A stretch of 63,644 nt of DNA from JBIOJM01 sp044450785 (GTDB taxonomy: Bacteria; Planctomycetota; Planctomycetia; Isosphaerales; Isosphaeraceae), in NCBI GenBank assembly GCA_044450785.1, contig JBIOJM010000014.1, forward strand, positions 1 through 63,644, given 5' to 3'. Both the position numbers and the translations under genes were made by a program. Shown piece by piece: positions 8,845-19,158 of this stretch; position 1 is the first letter of the stretch, and every line of letters begins with the position of its first letter. The notes below the pieces were generated by a model. The model saw only the letters and a list, made by a program, of their open reading frames with translations. It ran no database searches and was not told where the DNA came from.

Positions 8845-8874
8845 TGGCCGATCGGCGCTAGGGTGGATTGCTGA

Positions 8875-9500
8875 TTACACCGAAATGGCCGCTGGTGACA
8901 CGAACGCGACAGTTGTCACTGTCGGGTCCAGGCCAGGGAGCAAGTCGCAGTACGGTATGATTGCCGGTGCCTTCAAGATGATGAACTTCAGCGGCGGGAT
9001 GGGCGTTGTCTTCCAGCACACCCGTATCTCGCGCTGGCCTCGAAACTTGGCCGGCTTCAGCAGCCAGGTGGCGGGCAAGTCATCACGTTCCCAGTTGTGC
9101 CGACGGCCTTGATAATCGCACCGGCCCCAGCGGGGCTCGGTGAGAGCGATTCCCGTGGCCGACACCGAGGCGCGCAAGGCGGCGTCCAGGGCCAGAAAGA
9201 ACGGCTCCGGCTGGTTGATCCGCACGCAGTCCATCGGCTTGCCGTTGCCGAAACGGCGGCCGTAGTCGGGATCATAGGCTTCCGTGGTGCAGTAGAGGAA
9301 GAGGTCGGGGATGGTGGAGTCGAGGGTAAAGGCGCCCTCGCCATCCGTCACAAACCCGCCCGGATCGATGCGGATGCCGGGATGCCGCAGGGGTGGCGGC
9401 AGCGTTGCCGGATCGCCTACTCCTGCTTGTACGGCGGGTTGCCGAGCCCTAGCAGCAGCTTCACGATCGTGGGCAGATGGCCCTGGCGCTCTCCTTGAAC
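8875..9500 (-). pseudogene. Unknown protein, frameshifted and truncated
   Basis: A coherent protein frame runs leftward from about 9420 (HPGIRIDPGGFVTDGEGAF, IPDLFLYCTTEAYDPDYG, PEPFFLALDAALRAS, RWGRCDYQGRRHNWERDD) to a stop at 8875. The continuation upstream is in another frame (GHLPTIVKLLLGLGNPPYKQ) and meets a stop at about 9432, and a second stop at about 9507 cuts it short. So one frameshift near 9425 and a missing N-terminus. I do not recognise the family. It directly adjoins the 3' end of another decayed gene (9507-12606). Confidence 0.5.
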
Positions 9501-9506
9501 GTCCAG

Positions 9507-12500
9507 TCACTCACGCGGGGTTCGGACCAAAGGGATCAGGCCCTTCGCGAACACCGCATCCACGGCCGAGGCCGATAGAGTGCCGGTTCTGGACAGGCTT
9601 TTGACCCGTGCGCTCGTGACGACCTTTTTGCCAAACGTGGCGACGAAACTTTGGCCGCCATTGAGTGGTCGGCCGAAGTCGTCGACGAGATCGGCCGTGG
9701 TGACCTTCAGTTGCTCGGGCGTTGTTGTCGTGGACGACCAGGGTGGTCGCGACGGTAGCGCCGAGGGTCGCCCCGACACTGGGGGAGGAAAGCGACAGCG
9801 GGATGGAGACGTTGGGCTCGCCGGGCTGCCCGTTGTTCTGGATCGGGACCGCGACGGTCGCGCTGGTCGCGTTGGGACCAAAGGTCACCGTCTTCTGGAA
9901 CGCAGCGACGTCGGACCCGCCGGGGCTGGACACCATGACGGTGACCGTGGCCGAGAGGTTGCCGGCGCGGGTCAAGACGACCTGCGTTGATCCGTCGGTG
10001 ACGTTGGCCGCGAACTGACCGCCCGCCAACTGGAGGACGGCCGACGGGGCGACCACCTGAGTCGTGACCTGGAACGATTGTGTGGCCGAGTCGGGTCCGT
10101 CGCTGACGGAGGCGGTCACGGCGAACGTTCCGGAATAGCCGGCGCTGGGGGTGATCGTCAGCACGTTGTTGACGAGGGCGACGCTCGCGGGGGCCGCGCC
10201 GGCGCCGCCGACCGTTGCCGAGTAGGTCAGGGCTGCGCCAGCGGCGTCCGAGCCGGCGAGGATGACCGAGGTGGTGCCGCCGATCGTCTGGGCGGCGACC
10301 GCGCGAGGGCGGGGACCACGACGGTGACGTGGAAGCTCGACGTCGAGGAGGCCAGTCCCTTGGTGGCCGTGACGTTCACCTGGAGCGTTCCCGTGTAGCC
10401 GGCGTCGGGTGTGACCACCAATTCGCCGTCGATCACCCTGACGGTCGCCGGAGCGCCGCCCGCGATTGAGGCGGAGTAGGTCAGGGCGGCACCGGCGGGG
10501 TCGGTCGCCTGGATCAGGGGAGCCACCGACTCGTTGGCGTCGATCGTCCAATCGGGCACCGGTGTAATCTTCGGCGGGTTCGTGTCGACGACCGTCACGA
10601 CGACTGGACATGCCCCTCCGGGTCGATCAGCTTGCCGAGCGTCTCGGCACCGTTGGGCCCGTAATTCGGGTCGTCCCACGCCACGAAGGCCCACCCCTCG
10701 GCGTTGACGGCGACAGAGGGCGAAGGGGGCGCGCCGTCGGGTTCGGTGTAGACGACCTGATCGCCGGAATCGGTGGCCCCGTCGCCGCCGTAGTGGCGTG
10801 AGTGGATGCCGTCGAGCCCCCCGTAGACGAGTGTGAGATCCCCCAGGGCGTCGACTCCGGCTGCGACACTGAGGCTGTGAAGCGTTGGGTTCTGGTAGAC
10901 GGTCAGATCGGACGGAGCGTCGGACGTGCCGGCGCCCGAGACCCGTCGGGCCATGACTGCCTTCTGGTCGGCGTCATACCAGGCGATTACTCCCGCGCCC
11001 GAGGCGTCGAGCGCGACAGAATTGAGGTATTGATGCCCGGCCGTGGGGTTCACCAGCCAGGGGGTGCGCGTCACGGTGCCCGAGGCCGACAGCGTAAGGG
11101 CGTAGATGTTCAGTTGGGTCGAGGTGGTGCCCGAGTCGTAGGCGATGAGCAGATCTCCGGCCGCGTCGGCGTCGGCGGTTGCTCCGAGGGACGAGAAGAG
11201 CGGCTCCGGAACGTTCGCCGCCACGAGGATCGGCCCGCCCAGGGCCGCCGAGGCGGCGTCATAGCGCTGGACGTAGAGATTGTCGTTGGCCCCGTAGACC
11301 TCGTCGAATGACCCGTCGGGCAGGCCGACGATCTTGGGGTTGTTGCCCCAAGCCAACGTCGTGGATAGCGGGATCGAGCCCGTCAGCGCGATGCCGGACG
11401 AGTCGAACTCGCGGACGAACTGGGCCGGGGGTGAGGTGAAGGAGGTCCAGAACACCCGGACGTTCCCCGCAGTGTCCAGGGTCGTGCCGATGCCCTCGTT
11501 GTCGTAGGCGGCGGCGGGCGACGCCAGCACCTGGTCGGTCCAGGCGTTGACCACCGGCTCGTAATCGGGGGCGGCGGTGACGGTCAGCGTCGTCGTTGTC
11601 GGAGTTCCGTAGTACGTGAAGCCGTTCAGCACGCTGCTCGCAACGGCGGAGACGGTGTACGTCCCGGGGGCGAGCCCGCCGGCGTACCCGCTCCAGGTCC
11701 AGTTCGAGGCCACGTTGGCGTAACCAAGGTAGGCCTGGCTCGACCCGTCGAGGGTGAAGCCGACCGATAACACCATGCCTGCCGGGGAGGTGACGTTGAT
11801 GGCCTGGAGTGTCAACAGGTCCGTTCCGGCCGAGCTGATCGAGCCCGGGCTGGCGACGACCCCGCCGACCGTCGGCACATTGGCGAGCACGTCGACGGAG
11901 AACGTCTCCGACACGGCACCCAGGGGGCTCGACTGGGCCACCAACGTCAGAAGGTGGTTGCCGACGTCGTTCGGCCCAGGCGCCCAGGAAAACTGGCCGT
12001 TACTTGTTAACTCTCCGACGCGAACTCGTAGGGCGGCGTGGAATCGATGCCCCAGGGGTTGCGCAGGATCACGTTGCTGCCCGAGGCCGCGCCCGAGGCG
12101 GGGACCTCCATCCCGATCACCGTATACGAATGGTCGCCGATGACCCCTTGGGCCGGGTCGAGCTGGTAGGGGTCTCCGGCGTTCACCGTGCCCGCGATGA
12201 GCGGGATGCCCGTGTTCAGCCACAGCGCGAGCGTACTCGGCAAAACCGATGCAGCGGACATCTGGATCCCGAGCGTGCCGGTCAGCGCCCCGAAGGCGAT
12301 GATCGGATCGTGGTAGTCCTGGCCGAGCGAGCTTTCGAGGCTCAGGTTGGCCCGCTGGTAGAGGGTCGGCCAGAACTCGTTGGGGTCGGACGAGCGGACG
12401 TCGGAGGGGAGGAAGTTGCCGTTGAACTCGACCTGCACGTCGTCCCGCTGGAACCCGCTGGCGACCTGCTTGAACATGCGGACGGCGTAGATGAAATCCG

Positions 12501-12606
12501 TCGGGCTCTTCTCGGAAAGGATCGTGATGCCCGAGGCCAGATTGAAGTTTGTGAGGGCGACGGCCGAGAGCACCGAGTCGAAAACGCAGGTGTCGGAGGC
12601 CCCTTT
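9507..12606 (-). pseudogene. Decayed calpain / Ig-like / Calx-beta surface protein
   Basis: Read leftward, successive frames give one large protein. First comes a calpain-type (C2) cysteine peptidase: catalytic Cys in ASDTCVFDSVLSAVAL, His in GDHSYTVIG, Asn in RNPWGID. Then an Ig-like region with a repeat-rich propeller-like stretch (10.6-12.0 kb), two cadherin/Ig-like domains (NPPKITPVPDWTI; DAAGAALTYSATVG) and a Calx-beta domain (VVLTRAGNLSATVTVMV), ending VDAVFAKGLIPLVRTPRE. Frame changes are needed near 12015, 10605, 10305 and 9735, and the N-terminus is cut at about 12606. Intact relatives would be secreted giant proteins. Four frame breaks argue for a pseudogene rather than one sequencing error. 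Confidence 0.7.
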
Positions 12607-12607
12607 A

Positions 12608-12620
12608 TTAATCTGTCAAC
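12608..12620 (+). repeat. 13-bp junction sequence, copy 1
   Basis: TTAATCTGTCAAC lies exactly where the calpain-type pseudogene is cut off. The same 13 bases occur at 30004-30016, at the truncated start of a transposase remnant. An AT-rich stretch (a run of seven A) follows here. Confidence 0.4.
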
Positions 12621-12735
12621 AAAAAAATTAGATTTGGATTTGAAACGAGCCGGTCAGGTGAGCCCGCTAACGGCTGCGGCAGCTGACGGAAATGCGGAGT
12701 GAGTCAAACCATGATTTCCTTTACCGTGTCGCGGA

Positions 12736-13095
12736 TCAACATTTGTAATTCTCGTAGCTTGTAGTCCGTTTTCCGAAGCAGAAAGCGCACGCGTGAGGGG
12801 GACGGGCTCCGAAGCCCGCTGGTCTTTGTCGGTCTGATACCGGAACGCCGGGTCCGCAGGGCTTAACCCGACTTTCTGTTCCGACGATTGTCGGACCCCA
12901 CGCATTGTAGGTCTTGCCCTTATATAGAGCGATGTCGCGGCCATAAAGCAGGTCACGATGCTCTTGGTTGTTTTTTATTTGGAACGACGATGTGCCTTTG
13001 CCCATGATGCCATCAAAGGTCGAAAAGCATAGGGGGCAGGCAGAAGGAAATGGGATGGCAACCATCCCGGAACAAGCAGGACAAGTAACGTGCAT
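12736..13095 (-). CDS. Small putative zinc-ribbon protein
   Basis: This 119-aa frame begins MHVTCPACSGMVAIPFPSAC and has two CxxC pairs (CPAC at 5-8, CPLC at 20-23), a likely zinc-binding knuckle. The middle is lysine- and tyrosine-rich (KNNQEHRDLLYGRDIALYKG). The last 45 residues are Pro/Arg-rich and could be read in a shifted frame. GGAG lies 9 nt before the ATG and a TATAAT box 42 nt upstream. The stretch is less GC-rich than its neighbours, suggesting acquisition. Function unknown. Confidence 0.45.
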   Translation of the reverse strand: MHVTCPACSGMVAIPFPSACPLCFSTFDGIMGKGTSSFQIKNNQEHRDLLYGRDIALYKGKTYNAWGPTIVGTESRVKPCGPGVPVSDRQRPAGFGARPPHACAFCFGKRTTSYENYKC

Positions 13096-13136
13096 TATTC
13101 AGGACTCCAACTAGTAGTAACATCTTGATCTACTAT

Positions 13137-13142
13137 ATTATA
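13137..13142 (-). promoter_or_regulatory. TATAAT -10 box for the small zinc-ribbon gene
   Basis: Perfect TATAAT on the minus strand, 42 nt upstream of the ATG at 13095, in an AT-rich patch (TAGTATATTA-like). No clear -35 hexamer 17 nt upstream. Confidence 0.35.
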
Positions 13143-13651
13143 CCCAAGTTCAGGTTAGCTTTTGCGGTTGTGGGACGGTTTTTTCGCAACTTTGTTGGTC
13201 GCTATTGACGAGGTCACTCCTCGTAACCGCCGTTTGCTTAACGCCGCCTCAACCTGGAGCGGTCACGGGCGAAGTGCCGGGCTGTCTGTCTCAAGCGAAC
13301 ATACAACCGGATTATCGGACCCTCAGACCGTGACCAGAAGCGTCACGACCGGAGTATCCGGTCGCACGCCATCATGGCAGCCACGGCGATGACAGAGGCA
13401 ACTCAATATGAGAAGAAGACGCAGCCGAGTTCTGGGTCGGTGAGACCGGATGTTCCTGGCTGGCGAACCGCCGAAGCCGGTGCGTCGGATCGCCAGCGTG
13501 GAAACCAGCGGATGGGCCAGATCGTCCACGACCCACGGTGCTCTCCTCTTTGCTGGACGGGAATGTTTTACTAAGCTGAGATCTCCACCTGCTGAGCGTG
13601 GATCGATTCCCAATCATCAAACTCGATGGGCACTTTACGGAAGACGATGAC
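13143..13651. other. Upstream region of the hybrid histidine kinase
   Basis: About 500 nt without a convincing gene. A short inverted motif (TGACCAGAAGCGTCACG) near 13331 and an alternative in-frame GTG at 13598 for the downstream kinase are the only things seen. Confidence 0.4.
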
Positions 13652-15997
13652 ATGCCTGCGTTATCGTTGGATGTGCTCCGGCGTTATGGTTTCGCCATCC
13701 TATCGGTGGGGCTGGCCCTCATCTTGCGTCTGGCCTTCTATCCCATCCTCGGGGATCGCTACCCCTTCTTCTTGTTCTTCGTCGCGATTGTTTTCGCCGC
13801 CGGTTTCGGCGGCTACGGACCATCCCTCCTGGCATTGGCTCTGTCGTCGCTGTCAGTCGGTTATTTATTCCTGGTTTCTCGTGCCGGCCCAAATGTCTTC
13901 GAGTCGAAGGTCCAGATCGCTTTCGCTCTCCTTTGCGTCGGGTTGACCATCACCGTGCTCGGCGGGTCGTGGCGAGCAGCCCGTGAACGTGCCATGGCCA
14001 GAAGCTCCGAGTTGCAACGGGCGTTTGATGCCCAGCAGGCGGAGCGAGAAAGGCTTCAGATCACCGAAGAGCGATTCCGGCAACTGGCCGACAACATCAA
14101 CGATGTGTTCTGGATTTACGAAATCGACGGCCCCAAGACGGCGTACGTCAGCCCGGCCTACGAGTCGCTCTGGGGTCGATCTTGCCAGTCCCTTTACGAG
14201 CGGCCGATGTCTTACCTCGAAGCCATCCACCCCGAGGACCGCGAGAGAGCGATTCAGGCTCATCAGAAACTCGAAAATGGCGAGGCAACGGCAGACGAAT
14301 ATCGGGTCATTCATCCAAATCATGACATTCGCTGGGTGTGGGATCGGGGCTTCCCGATCAGGGACGAGTCGGGTCGGGTCGTGCGGATCGCCGGGATCGC
14401 CGAGGACATCACGGAGCGGAAGCGGGTCGAGCAGGCGCTTCGGGAGGGTGAGGAACGGTTTCGCACGCTCGCCGATGCCACCCCGGTCCTGATCTGGGGC
14501 TCCGACACGGAAAAACTTTGCAATTACTTCAACAAGCAATGGCTCGACTTCACTGGAAGGCCCATCGAGCAAGAGATGGGCAACGGCTGGACCCAGAGCG
14601 TCCACCCCGATGACCTCGAGCGATGCCTGGCGACCTATGTCACGGAATTCGACGCTCGCACGCCTTTCACAATGGAGTACCGGCTGAGGCGATATGACGG
14701 CGAATACCGCTGGGTCCTGGACAACGGGGTCCCAAGGTTCGCCCCAGACGGCAGTTTCTCCGGGTACATCGGCTCTTGCCTTGACATCACGCGCCGAAAG
14801 CGGGCTGAGGAGGAGCTGAGAAATGCCGATCGCCGCAAGGAAGAGTTTCTGGCCGTACTGTCGCACGAGCTTCGCAACCCCTTGGCTCCGATCCAAACTG
14901 CTGTCGACCTGCTGGAGTTGGCGGGGACGAGCAAAGCTGCTGGGTCCGAGCGGGAACTGGCGGTGATCAAGCGGCAGGTCCAGAACCTCAAGAGACTGGT
15001 CGATGATCTCCTGGACGTATCTCGCATCAGCAGGGGCAAGATCGAGCTTCGCAAGGAACTTGTGGAGCTGGCCGCAGTGCTCGCTCAGGCGGTCGAGGCA
15101 GTCCGACCGCTCTTCAACGAGCAGTGTCAGGAGCTTCACGTCTCGATTCCCGAGGAGCCGATTTTCCTGGAGGCCGACTCAACCCGATTGGAACAGATTC
15201 TCTCGAACCTGTTGATCAACGCCGGCAAGTACACTCCACAAGGTGGGCGAATCTGGCTGGTTGTCGAACATTTCCAGAGTGAAGTCGTCATCCATGTCCG
15301 AGACACGGGTATCGGCATTGAAACGGACTTGCTTCCGAAAGTCTTCGATCTGTTCTTGCAGGGTGAACGGAGGACCGGGCTCTCTCACGAGGGAGGTGGA
15401 ATCGGGTTGAGCCTGGCCAGGAACCTCGTCGAGTTACACGGCGGGACGATCACGGCCCACAGCCAGGGTCTGGACATGGGAAGTGAGTTCGTGGTCACGC
15501 TTCCCGTGACTAGGAGGGTGCGGTCCGAACGAGAGCAAACACCTGAGAAGAGCCAACCCGAGGTCTCCGAATTATTGCCGCGTCGGCGCATTCTGATCGT
15601 CGATGATAACGTCCAGGCAGCAGATAGCCTGGGAAGGCTGATGTCGGTCGTCTTCGGTCAGGACGTGAGGGTCGTCTACAACGGCAAGTCCGCCTTGGAA
15701 ATTGCCGGATCATTTCTGCCGGAGGTGATCCTGCTCGACCTCGAAATGACGGGAATGGATGGTTACCAGGTGGCGATGCGGTTGCGAGAGCGCTCGGAGT
15801 GCTCCAAGGCCCTGATCGTGGCCTTGACCGGTTGGGGCCATGAGGAAGATCGCCGTCGATCACGGGAGATGGGGTTCGACCTGCACCTGGTCAAACCCGT
15901 TTCGGCGAGAGACTTGAGAGCTTTGTTCGCCGATCTCAAGCCAAAGCTCGAAAAGCAATGTCTGCTTGAACTCGTGCCGGATCTTGGTCACGGCTAG
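13652..15997 (+). CDS. Hybrid sensor histidine kinase with DUF4118, two PAS domains and receiver
   Basis: This 781-aa protein starts with a KdpD-like DUF4118 membrane region, four helices in residues 10-110 (YPFFLFFVAIVFAAGFGGYG). Two PAS/PAC domains follow (FRQLADNINDVFWIYEIDG and FRTLADATPVLIWG). Then HisKA with phospho-acceptor His in FLAVLSHELRNPLAPI, and HATPase_c with N box (NLLINAGKY) and G boxes (DTGIGIE, GGGIGLSL). The C-terminal receiver has RILIVDDN and phospho-Asp in ILLDLEMTG. It would autophosphorylate and relay to its own receiver. I prefer the ATG at 13652 because it puts hydrophobic sequence close to the N-terminus; a GTG at 13598 is possible. No output gene is adjacent, so its partner is unknown. 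Confidence 0.9.
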   Translation: MPALSLDVLRRYGFAILSVGLALILRLAFYPILGDRYPFFLFFVAIVFAAGFGGYGPSLLALALSSLSVGYLFLVSRAGPNVFESKVQIAFALLCVGLTITVLGGSWRAARERAMARSSELQRAFDAQQAERERLQITEERFRQLADNINDVFWIYEIDGPKTAYVSPAYESLWGRSCQSLYERPMSYLEAIHPEDRERAIQAHQKLENGEATADEYRVIHPNHDIRWVWDRGFPIRDESGRVVRIAGIAEDITERKRVEQALREGEERFRTLADATPVLIWGSDTEKLCNYFNKQWLDFTGRPIEQEMGNGWTQSVHPDDLERCLATYVTEFDARTPFTMEYRLRRYDGEYRWVLDNGVPRFAPDGSFSGYIGSCLDITRRKRAEEELRNADRRKEEFLAVLSHELRNPLAPIQTAVDLLELAGTSKAAGSERELAVIKRQVQNLKRLVDDLLDVSRISRGKIELRKELVELAAVLAQAVEAVRPLFNEQCQELHVSIPEEPIFLEADSTRLEQILSNLLINAGKYTPQGGRIWLVVEHFQSEVVIHVRDTGIGIETDLLPKVFDLFLQGERRTGLSHEGGGIGLSLARNLVELHGGTITAHSQGLDMGSEFVVTLPVTRRVRSEREQTPEKSQPEVSELLPRRRILIVDDNVQAADSLGRLMSVVFGQDVRVVYNGKSALEIAGSFLPEVILLDLEMTGMDGYQVAMRLRERSECSKALIVALTGWGHEEDRRRSREMGFDLHLVKPVSARDLRALFADLKPKLEKQCLLELVPDLGHG

Positions 15998-16054
15998 AGT
16001 TCGGGCACAATGGCGACGACACTCTTCAAAGGAGTCAAGTGCTTGCTCCCGTCC

Positions 16055-18340
16055 TCATGCCAGCCCTTTCAGCCGGCGGAGGATCCATTCGCTCGCGAGC
16101 AAGCCCAGCAGGAGCAGCCAGAGCAGGGGGGTGTCCCAGAGGAGTGAGCGCGTGACGACCTCGCTGACGGTCGCCTCGGGATGCGCGGCGAGCAGCACCG
16201 CCAGGTCCGCGGGGGTCTGGATCACGCGTCCGGCCGTGGCCTCTGCCAGCTCCTTGAGCTGGGAGGGGTCGGGACGGGGGTCCTGGAACTCGGCGGGATC
16301 GTCGATGACCTGGAGATCCAGGCTCGAGTGGGCGACCATTTGGTCGCCGTCGAGCGCGGCCACGTCGAGCACGAGCGGATGGACCGTCGAGCCCGGGTTT
16401 TCGAGGACCTTGCTCGCGGGCGGAGTCGTCAGCGTGCCTCGAAAAGCTGGGTCTCCGAGCTGGGAGACCAGGTTCGCCGCGGTCGCGTCGAACGGCTGCG
16501 ACTCGGTTTCGGTCGGACCACGGAGGCGGGCGACGACCCGGTAGGCATCGGTCTCCGCCAGCTTTTCATCGAAGGCCCGGGCCGTCACCTCGATCGGCTG
16601 GCCCGGGCGGTAGAAGACCTTGTCGGTCTCGGCCCGCAGCCGCCGATTGGCCCCAGGGCTATTCTCGCTGAGCCAGCGGACGACGTTTCGCCAGAACTTG
16701 CGGAAGTAGCGGTTATCCCCTTCCCCCCAGCTCTTCTCGAACTCGGTCCCCCAGGCATACGTTGTGTCGGTCGCCATGGCGAATGTTCGGCCGCGGCCAA
16801 AGCTCTGGCAGGAGAAGACGGTCACCACGGCGGAGCCCGGCAGGGGTCGATCCGAAAGGCCCAGAACGGTTGCGGCCGGCTTGAGCCGGTCGGTGAGGTT
16901 GGTGCCGCTAAACGCCGGCATGCGATCCAGAACCTGGCGATTGCGCTCGGGGTCGTCCACGATCCGCCAGATGGGGTGGAGAGCGGCCCGCGGGGGGATG
17001 ACGACCTGGAATATCCCGTCGTAGAATTCCGACTGCGCCCGGCCTTTGCCGCTCATGTCGACCGGAATGAGGCCATCCCAGACTGTCTGGTCCCATCCCC
17101 CGGAGCCGAAACTGGTGTGGCCGCCGATCATGGCGAATCCGCCCCCGCGCTTGCTGACCAGCTCGACGGTCCACTCGAGCTGCTCTCGTGTGAACGCCGA
17201 CCTGGCGATGTCGCTGCAGATCACCACGTCATAGCTGAGCAGCTCCTCCCGGGTTGTGGGAAAACCGCGCCTGGGATCGCCAATCCGGTGGAGCACCTGG
17301 CTGGCAACGTACTGATTGTCCACGTACATCGAGAGGCACTTGATCTTGGGGTCTTCCTCGAGCGCATCGTGGAGAAAACGGTATTCAGGAGGGGCGCTCC
17401 CTTCCATGTAGATGACGCGGATCTCCCCTTCGCGGGGACTGATCTGAAATCGGACGATATTGTTGGAGGCGATGGCCTCGTGGGGGAGCGGCGTAACCTC
17501 GACCGTCAATGGCCCCTTGGCCTGGTCGGTGTCGACTAACAGGTCGTGCGCTTGCTCGCCGCCCGAGAGGGTGATGGGCAGAGTCGCCAGCGCATCCCGC
17601 TTGGGATTGGCGGCCGATCGGATCCGCAGCTCGGTCCGCTCGCCGTCATAAGCACGGGAGCGCACGGTCACCCGGATCGGAATGCGCGTCCCCGGCCGGG
17701 CGTCCCGGGGCGCGTCGATGTCCTGCACGGCCACGTCGCCGGAGATCCGCTCGTCGCCCACCGGCGCGACATGGATCGGCACCCCCAGCTCGCGATACGC
17801 CCGCGCGATCGAATCGAGTGCGGTCCGCTCGGTCGACCGGCCGTCGGAGAAGACGAAGACAGCGAAAGGCAAGGTCTCGCCGAACCGCGCCGGGAGTTGC
17901 TCCAGAGCCGAGGCCAGTCGCGTTTCATCGGCCTCCGGACGGGGGACCTTCGCCGGCTCGGAGAGTGCGAACAGGTCGCGGCCGAAGCCGAACCTTTGAA
18001 TCGCCGGGCGTCGACCGGCTTGTACCAGACCCTCCGCGCCGCGGATGAGCCGGTCGACCGCCTGGGCCCTGCTGGCCGGTGTCTCCAGGCTCATGCTCCG
18101 GGATAGGTCGAGCAGGAAGACCGCCTCCGGCTCCGGGCCCATGTGCCGGGTCTGCTTGACTCGCATCGGATTGAGCAGGATCGAGACAAGGACGCCCAGT
18201 GCCCCAGCCCGGAGCGACAGCAGAGCTTTGCTTCGGGCACTTGGCGCCCTGGCGAACCGGAAGGCCAGGACCAGCAGGCCCACGAGCCCCACGGCGAGCA
18301 CAAGATAGAACCAGCCGTCGTACGGGTGTGACCAGACCAT
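16055..18340 (-). CDS. Membrane VWA / amidotransferase-like protein, paralogue 2
   Basis: This 761-aa copy has the same order as paralogue 1: two membrane helices, VWA with D-L-S-R-S, an amidotransferase-like domain (SYDVVICSDIARSAF, RGGGFAMIGGHTSFGSGGW) and a C-terminal helix (LLWLLLLGLLASEWILRR). Large blocks are nearly identical to 3479-5782, such as the region NRYFRKFWRNVVRWLSEN. The middle part that carries the amidotransferase-like fold is the most divergent. The sequence immediately before the start (GGCTATGATGA) is shared with paralogue 1. It is separated from the BatA-type operon by 3 kb and looks like a dispersed duplicate. Function unknown. Confidence 0.8.
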   Translation of the reverse strand: MVWSHPYDGWFYLVLAVGLVGLLVLAFRFARAPSARSKALLSLRAGALGVLVSILLNPMRVKQTRHMGPEPEAVFLLDLSRSMSLETPASRAQAVDRLIRGAEGLVQAGRRPAIQRFGFGRDLFALSEPAKVPRPEADETRLASALEQLPARFGETLPFAVFVFSDGRSTERTALDSIARAYRELGVPIHVAPVGDERISGDVAVQDIDAPRDARPGTRIPIRVTVRSRAYDGERTELRIRSAANPKRDALATLPITLSGGEQAHDLLVDTDQAKGPLTVEVTPLPHEAIASNNIVRFQISPREGEIRVIYMEGSAPPEYRFLHDALEEDPKIKCLSMYVDNQYVASQVLHRIGDPRRGFPTTREELLSYDVVICSDIARSAFTREQLEWTVELVSKRGGGFAMIGGHTSFGSGGWDQTVWDGLIPVDMSGKGRAQSEFYDGIFQVVIPPRAALHPIWRIVDDPERNRQVLDRMPAFSGTNLTDRLKPAATVLGLSDRPLPGSAVVTVFSCQSFGRGRTFAMATDTTYAWGTEFEKSWGEGDNRYFRKFWRNVVRWLSENSPGANRRLRAETDKVFYRPGQPIEVTARAFDEKLAETDAYRVVARLRGPTETESQPFDATAANLVSQLGDPAFRGTLTTPPASKVLENPGSTVHPLVLDVAALDGDQMVAHSSLDLQVIDDPAEFQDPRPDPSQLKELAEATAGRVIQTPADLAVLLAAHPEATVSEVVTRSLLWDTPLLWLLLLGLLASEWILRRLKGLA

Positions 18341-18491
18341 CTCGTCATCATAGCCGAGGAATGGAACCCATGTCGTGCAGCGCGGGGGGCGGTCAGTTCA
18401 TCCACAGATCTTCTTGACTTCGCCACGAGCGATCGACAAGATCATCATGCCGTGAATGGGGGCGCGGTCACAACCCGGACGGAACCAACTC

Positions 18492-19073
18492 ATGAGCGGA
18501 TTGCGATTGAACCTGGGCTGTGGCATGAACCGCCTCGATGGCTACGTTAACGTCGATCGCCACGGAGAGCCCGACCTGCGGCATGACCTGGAGGTCGTCC
18601 CCTGGCCTTGGCCGGACGACTCGGTCGGCGAGGTCCTGTTAAAGCATGTCTTGGAGCACCTTGGCCGCGACCCGATCGTCTACCTCGAGATCATGAAGGA
18701 ACTGTACCGCGTCTGTCACGATGGCGCGATCATCCGGATCGTCGTGCCTCATCACCGACATGAACATTTCTTCAATGACCCCACTCATGTTCGTGCCGTG
18801 ACCGCAGAGGGGATGACTCTTTTCTCGCAGCGGCTCAACCGCCACTGGATCGCGCAGGGCTTCTCCCACTCGCCGCTGGGCATCTACCTGGGGATTGACT
18901 TCGAGCTGATCGAGATGAAGCTCCAGCCGAGTGAGCTCTGGTATCGCCTCCATCCGCAGCTCCCGGTGGATGCTGGGGCCTTAATGCAGCAGAGTGCGCT
19001 CTATAACAACCTGATCGAGGAGGTCCAGATGACCCTCCGGCCGGTGAAACCGGCCGGCAGAGGACCTCGGTGA
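18492..19073 (+). CDS. SAM-dependent methyltransferase-like protein
   Basis: This 193-aa protein has a class I methyltransferase motif I at the N-terminus (LRLNLGCGMNRLDGYVNVD), an acidic strand end (VNVDRHGEPD) that would bind the ribose of S-adenosylmethionine, and a motif near 50 (WPDDSVGEVLLKHVLEHL), typical of the COG4627-type predicted methyltransferases associated with sugar or lipid modification. The substrate is unknown. I chose the ATG at 18492, 12 codons inside the longest frame, because the fold starts right there. It converges with the cytochrome/toroid gene ending at 19159. Confidence 0.8.
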   Translation: MSGLRLNLGCGMNRLDGYVNVDRHGEPDLRHDLEVVPWPWPDDSVGEVLLKHVLEHLGRDPIVYLEIMKELYRVCHDGAIIRIVVPHHRHEHFFNDPTHVRAVTAEGMTLFSQRLNRHWIAQGFSHSPLGIYLGIDFELIEMKLQPSELWYRLHPQLPVDAGALMQQSALYNNLIEEVQMTLRPVKPAGRGPR

Positions 19074-19158
19074 TCGTGACGAGCGAGCCGGTGTGCAATG
19101 CGTTGGTCGAGATCTGGCAAGTGGGTCCCTCAACGACCTTTCGACGGCCGCCGCCCTT

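Noticed and set aside
18456..18491. Longer start of the methyltransferase gene at 18456
   Set aside because: The extra residues (MGARSQPGRNQL) lie before the fold and have no ribosome site; the ATG at 18492 is adjacent to motif I.
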